DNA of 32,998 nt from an uncultured Anaerolineae bacterium. Lineage in GTDB: Bacteria; Chloroflexota; Anaerolineae; Anaerolineales; Villigracilaceae. Below the pieces are notes generated by a model that ran no database searches, had not been told where the DNA came from, and saw nothing but the letters and a program-made list of their open reading frames with translations. The DNA is taken from assembly GCA_903846015.1 (NCBI GenBank), contig CAIMZS010000518.1:1-32998 (forward strand), in the 5' to 3' direction. Shown one piece after another: positions 31,025 through 32,998 of this stretch (positions within the stretch are counted from its first letter, which is position 1; the number at the start of each line of letters is the position of its first letter). The position numbers and the translations under genes were made by a program.

Positions 31025-32008
31025 TCAGATGGGTTTCGAAAAAACCCATTGTGCACGAATCTCGTCCAGCGTCTTCATAATTTCCAAAGTTTGATCAAGC
31101 GGCATGATCTCACATTCCATCTTTCCCTGCTGGATACAATCCATCACGGCGCAAGCTTCGTACTCGTAGCCAGTGTAATGATTTAGCGGCATGGCAAACA
31201 CTTCTGGTTGTTGCCCTTCGCTATAGAAAGTCATCCGGGTTGGTTTGTACCACGGATCATGAATTTCGATTCTTCCCTGGGTGCCGAAGATAACCGCTTC
31301 TTTATAATCATAAGAAATCTGTGAGCAGGTGATCGTAACGATCTGACCGGCTGGATACTTAAGGAGGGAAGCTGACGAGTAATCTGCGCCTGATTCGCCA
31401 AAAAAAGCCAGGCTCTTTACCTGTTCCGGTTTTCCAAACAGGCTGTAAGCCCAGGAAACGCCATAAGAACCAGTATCCATCATCACGCCCGCGCCAAGAC
31501 GGAGATCAAAGAAACGGTTGTTCAAGTCGTAGGGTGGTTTTGCCATAAAGTTGATCACCATTCCGGTGACATCTCCGATGGCTTTTTGCTCCAACATTTC
31601 TCGGATTTTGACATGGATAGGGAAGAAGCGTGTCCACATCGCCTCCATCAAAAAGAGGTTTTTTTGGCGCGCCAGCAATATTAATTTTTCAGCTTCTTGA
31701 GCATTTGCAGTAAAGGCTTTTTCACACAGAACATGCTTGCCCGCAGCGAGGCACATACTAACATCGCGTAGGTGGAACACGCCAGGCGTACCCACATAAA
31801 CAATCTCAACATCAGGGTCATCGGCTACAGCCTGATACTCGGTGTAACATCTGGGGATATCGTATTTTTTTGCAAAAGCCTGGCCCGTTTCTAAACTGCG
31901 CGAGCCGACAGCCAAAAGCTCGGCTCGATCCGGGATGTTCTTTAGCGCAGTTGCAAACCTGTTTGCGATTTTTCCTGTGCCAAGAATGGCCCATTTCATT
32001 TTTTGCAT
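31025..32008 (-). CDS. Gfo/Idh/MocA family NAD(P)-dependent oxidoreductase
   Basis: The 327-residue protein has an N-terminal Rossmann fold (WAILGTGKIANRF, about 5-17), the family segment VGTPGVFHLRDVS, the EK signature (CEKAFTANAQEAE) and the C-terminal alpha/beta domain starting at GMVINFMAKPPYDLNNR. These enzymes oxidise or reduce sugar and cyclitol hydroxyls. Substrate unknown. AAAGGAGG lies upstream of the ATG at 32008. It is 56 bases after the surE stop on the same strand, so it may share a transcript with surE. Its proximity to the PTS locus suggests a role with the same sugar class, but it has a separate strand and no operator pair. Confidence 0.88.
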   Translation of the reverse strand: MQKMKWAILGTGKIANRFATALKNIPDRAELLAVGSRSLETGQAFAKKYDIPRCYTEYQAVADDPDVEIVYVGTPGVFHLRDVSMCLAAGKHVLCEKAFTANAQEAEKLILLARQKNLFLMEAMWTRFFPIHVKIREMLEQKAIGDVTGMVINFMAKPPYDLNNRFFDLRLGAGVMMDTGSYGVSWAYSLFGKPEQVKSLAFFGESGADYSSASLLKYPAGQIVTITCSQISYDYKEAVIFGTQGRIEIHDPWYKPTRMTFYSEGQQPEVFAMPLNHYTGYEYEACAVMDCIQQGKMECEIMPLDQTLEIMKTLDEIRAQWVFSKPI

Positions 32009-32064
32009 ACCTACCTCCTTTAAAAAACACTGGCTGGTCCCCGGTCATTGCACGGGATTAATGG

Positions 32065-32877
32065 TTATCTGCTCGACTCCACTAATTTTTGCAGATCGAG
32101 AAGATCGGTGCGCGAGCTGCAGTCCAGGCTGAGAGGCGTGATGGATACAAACCCCTTCGCCAACGCATGGGCATCTGTACCGATTCGGGTGAACTGGCCT
32201 TTCGCGACCGAAGTTTCAAATAGCTGATCAGGTTTTAGCTCCCCTGAAGACCTGATGATTCTGAGGGAGTAATATGAGAGTCTGTCCTGACGAGTCACCA
32301 CCCAGGGGCTGTCCGGAGTGGAATTTTTTGGAATTTCAATTTTTAACACATCCACATCTGCCGGGAACGGCTTACCCAACATGCGTCCAGCAAAATAATT
32401 TGCAAAATGCATGGCTGAACGAAAATCAACCGATTCATCGTGCTTAAAAAACTCCCCATTTTCTATCTCAAGGGAAACAGTCATAGCTGGAATCCCACGA
32501 TCTGCCGCCTCCAAGGCAGCTCCAATGGTTCCGGAAACCGTGACACACGAACCAATATTTTCCCCGTAATTAATACCTGAAATTGCCAGGCTGATGGGGC
32601 GTGAGGCAAGTACCTGCAGGGCATATTCAACCACCAATGCCGGCGTTGCCCGAACAGAGAACCCATCCCAATATTTTTCTCCAAATCGGACTTTCTGTGG
32701 GATGATCTGCCCATCCCGGTCAGACAGCCGGGTCCGGCTGCGTCCCATACTGGTCTGTTGCTCAGCCGGGGCAGCGATCAATAACTCACCTAACGGATCA
32801 AGGGCAGCAACAAGAGCTGCCAAACCGGGAGATTTAATCCCATCATCATTGGTTACAAGAATAAGTGGGCGTTCCAT
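32065..32877 (-). CDS. surE: 5'/3'-nucleotidase SurE
   Basis: The 270-residue protein has the SurE metal site LVTNDDGIKSPG (Asp11, Asp12), the AAPAEQQTSMGRS loop with its conserved Ser, and the ISGINYGENIG motif with its Asn. Together these bind a divalent metal. The enzyme removes phosphate from 5' and 3' nucleotides. The ATG at 32877 has AAAGGA about 5 bases upstream; the ATG at 32916 lacks a site and would add residues outside the family. It appears to head a two-gene unit with the oxidoreductase. Confidence 0.93.
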   Translation of the reverse strand: MERPLILVTNDDGIKSPGLAALVAALDPLGELLIAAPAEQQTSMGRSRTRLSDRDGQIIPQKVRFGEKYWDGFSVRATPALVVEYALQVLASRPISLAISGINYGENIGSCVTVSGTIGAALEAADRGIPAMTVSLEIENGEFFKHDESVDFRSAMHFANYFAGRMLGKPFPADVDVLKIEIPKNSTPDSPWVVTRQDRLSYYSLRIIRSSGELKPDQLFETSVAKGQFTRIGTDAHALAKGFVSITPLSLDCSSRTDLLDLQKLVESSR

Positions 32878-32956
32878 ATTTCCTTTCTCAATCTCTATAC
32901 TTTCCAGACTGTTCATATCAGGAAAAAACAGCTTGAATTAATCTTCTATTAAGGTA

Positions 32957-32985
32957 TTGACAATTATGCAAACTTGAATTAGTAT
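32957..32985 (+). promoter_or_regulatory. Outward promoter at the right edge
   Basis: TTGACA (32957-32962), a 17-base spacer and TAGTAT (32980-32985) form a good plus-strand promoter directed to a gene beyond the window. An operator copy overlaps the -10. Confidence 0.68.
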
Positions 32986-32998
32986 TCACATACGTGAA
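32985..32998 (+). promoter_or_regulatory. Operator copy at the right edge
   Basis: TTCACATACGTGAA is a perfect 14-bp palindrome and the closest to the consensus. It ends exactly at the window edge, so a second copy 20 bases on, as in the other operators, cannot be seen. The sequence 20 bases upstream (32965-32978) matches only at 9 of 14 positions. Confidence 0.7.

Overview
This window looks like chromosomal DNA of a member of the Chloroflexota, most likely an Anaerolineae-type fermentative bacterium. That placement is an inference from gene content (Zn-dependent dehydrogenases, URO-D-like proteins beside SorC regulators, a DUF4405/ferric-reductase redox cluster, many TTG starts with good Shine-Dalgarno sites); no rRNA or tRNA gene is present to confirm it. 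No CRISPR array, insertion sequence, phage gene or RNA gene was recognised.

Region 1 (1-3135) is housekeeping: the truncated N-terminus of a patatin-like protein, a PPC/DUF296 protein and a RecQ helicase, all on the minus strand.

Region 2 (3150-9786) is a redox and membrane cluster. A minus-strand set (coiled-coil exported protein, small anchored protein, ApbE flavin transferase, bis-heme ferric-reductase-like membrane protein, Gly-rich membrane protein) diverges from a plus-strand set (OmpR-type response regulator, sensor kinase, DUF4405 cytochrome-b-like protein, small membrane protein) that ends at a strong terminator. The two-component system probably controls the cluster.

Region 3 (9998-12944) holds a GH29 alpha-L-fucosidase with an unusual C-terminal four-helix membrane domain, and a lipoprotein.

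Region 4 (12895 to the end) is a carbohydrate locus built round a complete PEP-dependent phosphotransferase system (PTS). A divergent pair (epimerase plus KGPDC/HPS-family decarboxylase on one side, Zn-dehydrogenase on the other) is followed by two long operons. Operon 1 is URO-D-like protein, class II aldolase-like protein, galactitol-type EIIA, EIIB and EIIC, a degenerate EIIB-like protein, a cysteine desulfurase and a SorC regulator. Operon 2 is a second URO-D-like protein, a second SorC regulator, E1alpha/E1beta/E2 of a 2-oxo-acid dehydrogenase, HPr, EI and a transaldolase-like aldolase. Each operon therefore starts with a URO-D paralogue and carries its own SorC paralogue. The phosphorelay is split: EI and HPr are in operon 2 and the EII components in operon 1.

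The most striking signal is regulatory. Three promoters (divergent pair, operon 1, operon 2) carry two 14-bp palindromes resembling TTCACATACGTGAA, exactly 20 bp apart start to start, at or just after a good sigma70 -10 box. A fourth consensus-like promoter at the right edge has a perfect copy and points out of the window. This reads as one local regulon, probably controlled by one or both SorC proteins. A second, unrelated signal is a family of at least seven short hairpins with a conserved AGAAC-containing loop and covarying stems, five of them between genes of the PTS locus. The substrate of the locus is not identifiable from sequence alone; a sugar acid or polyol is the best guess.
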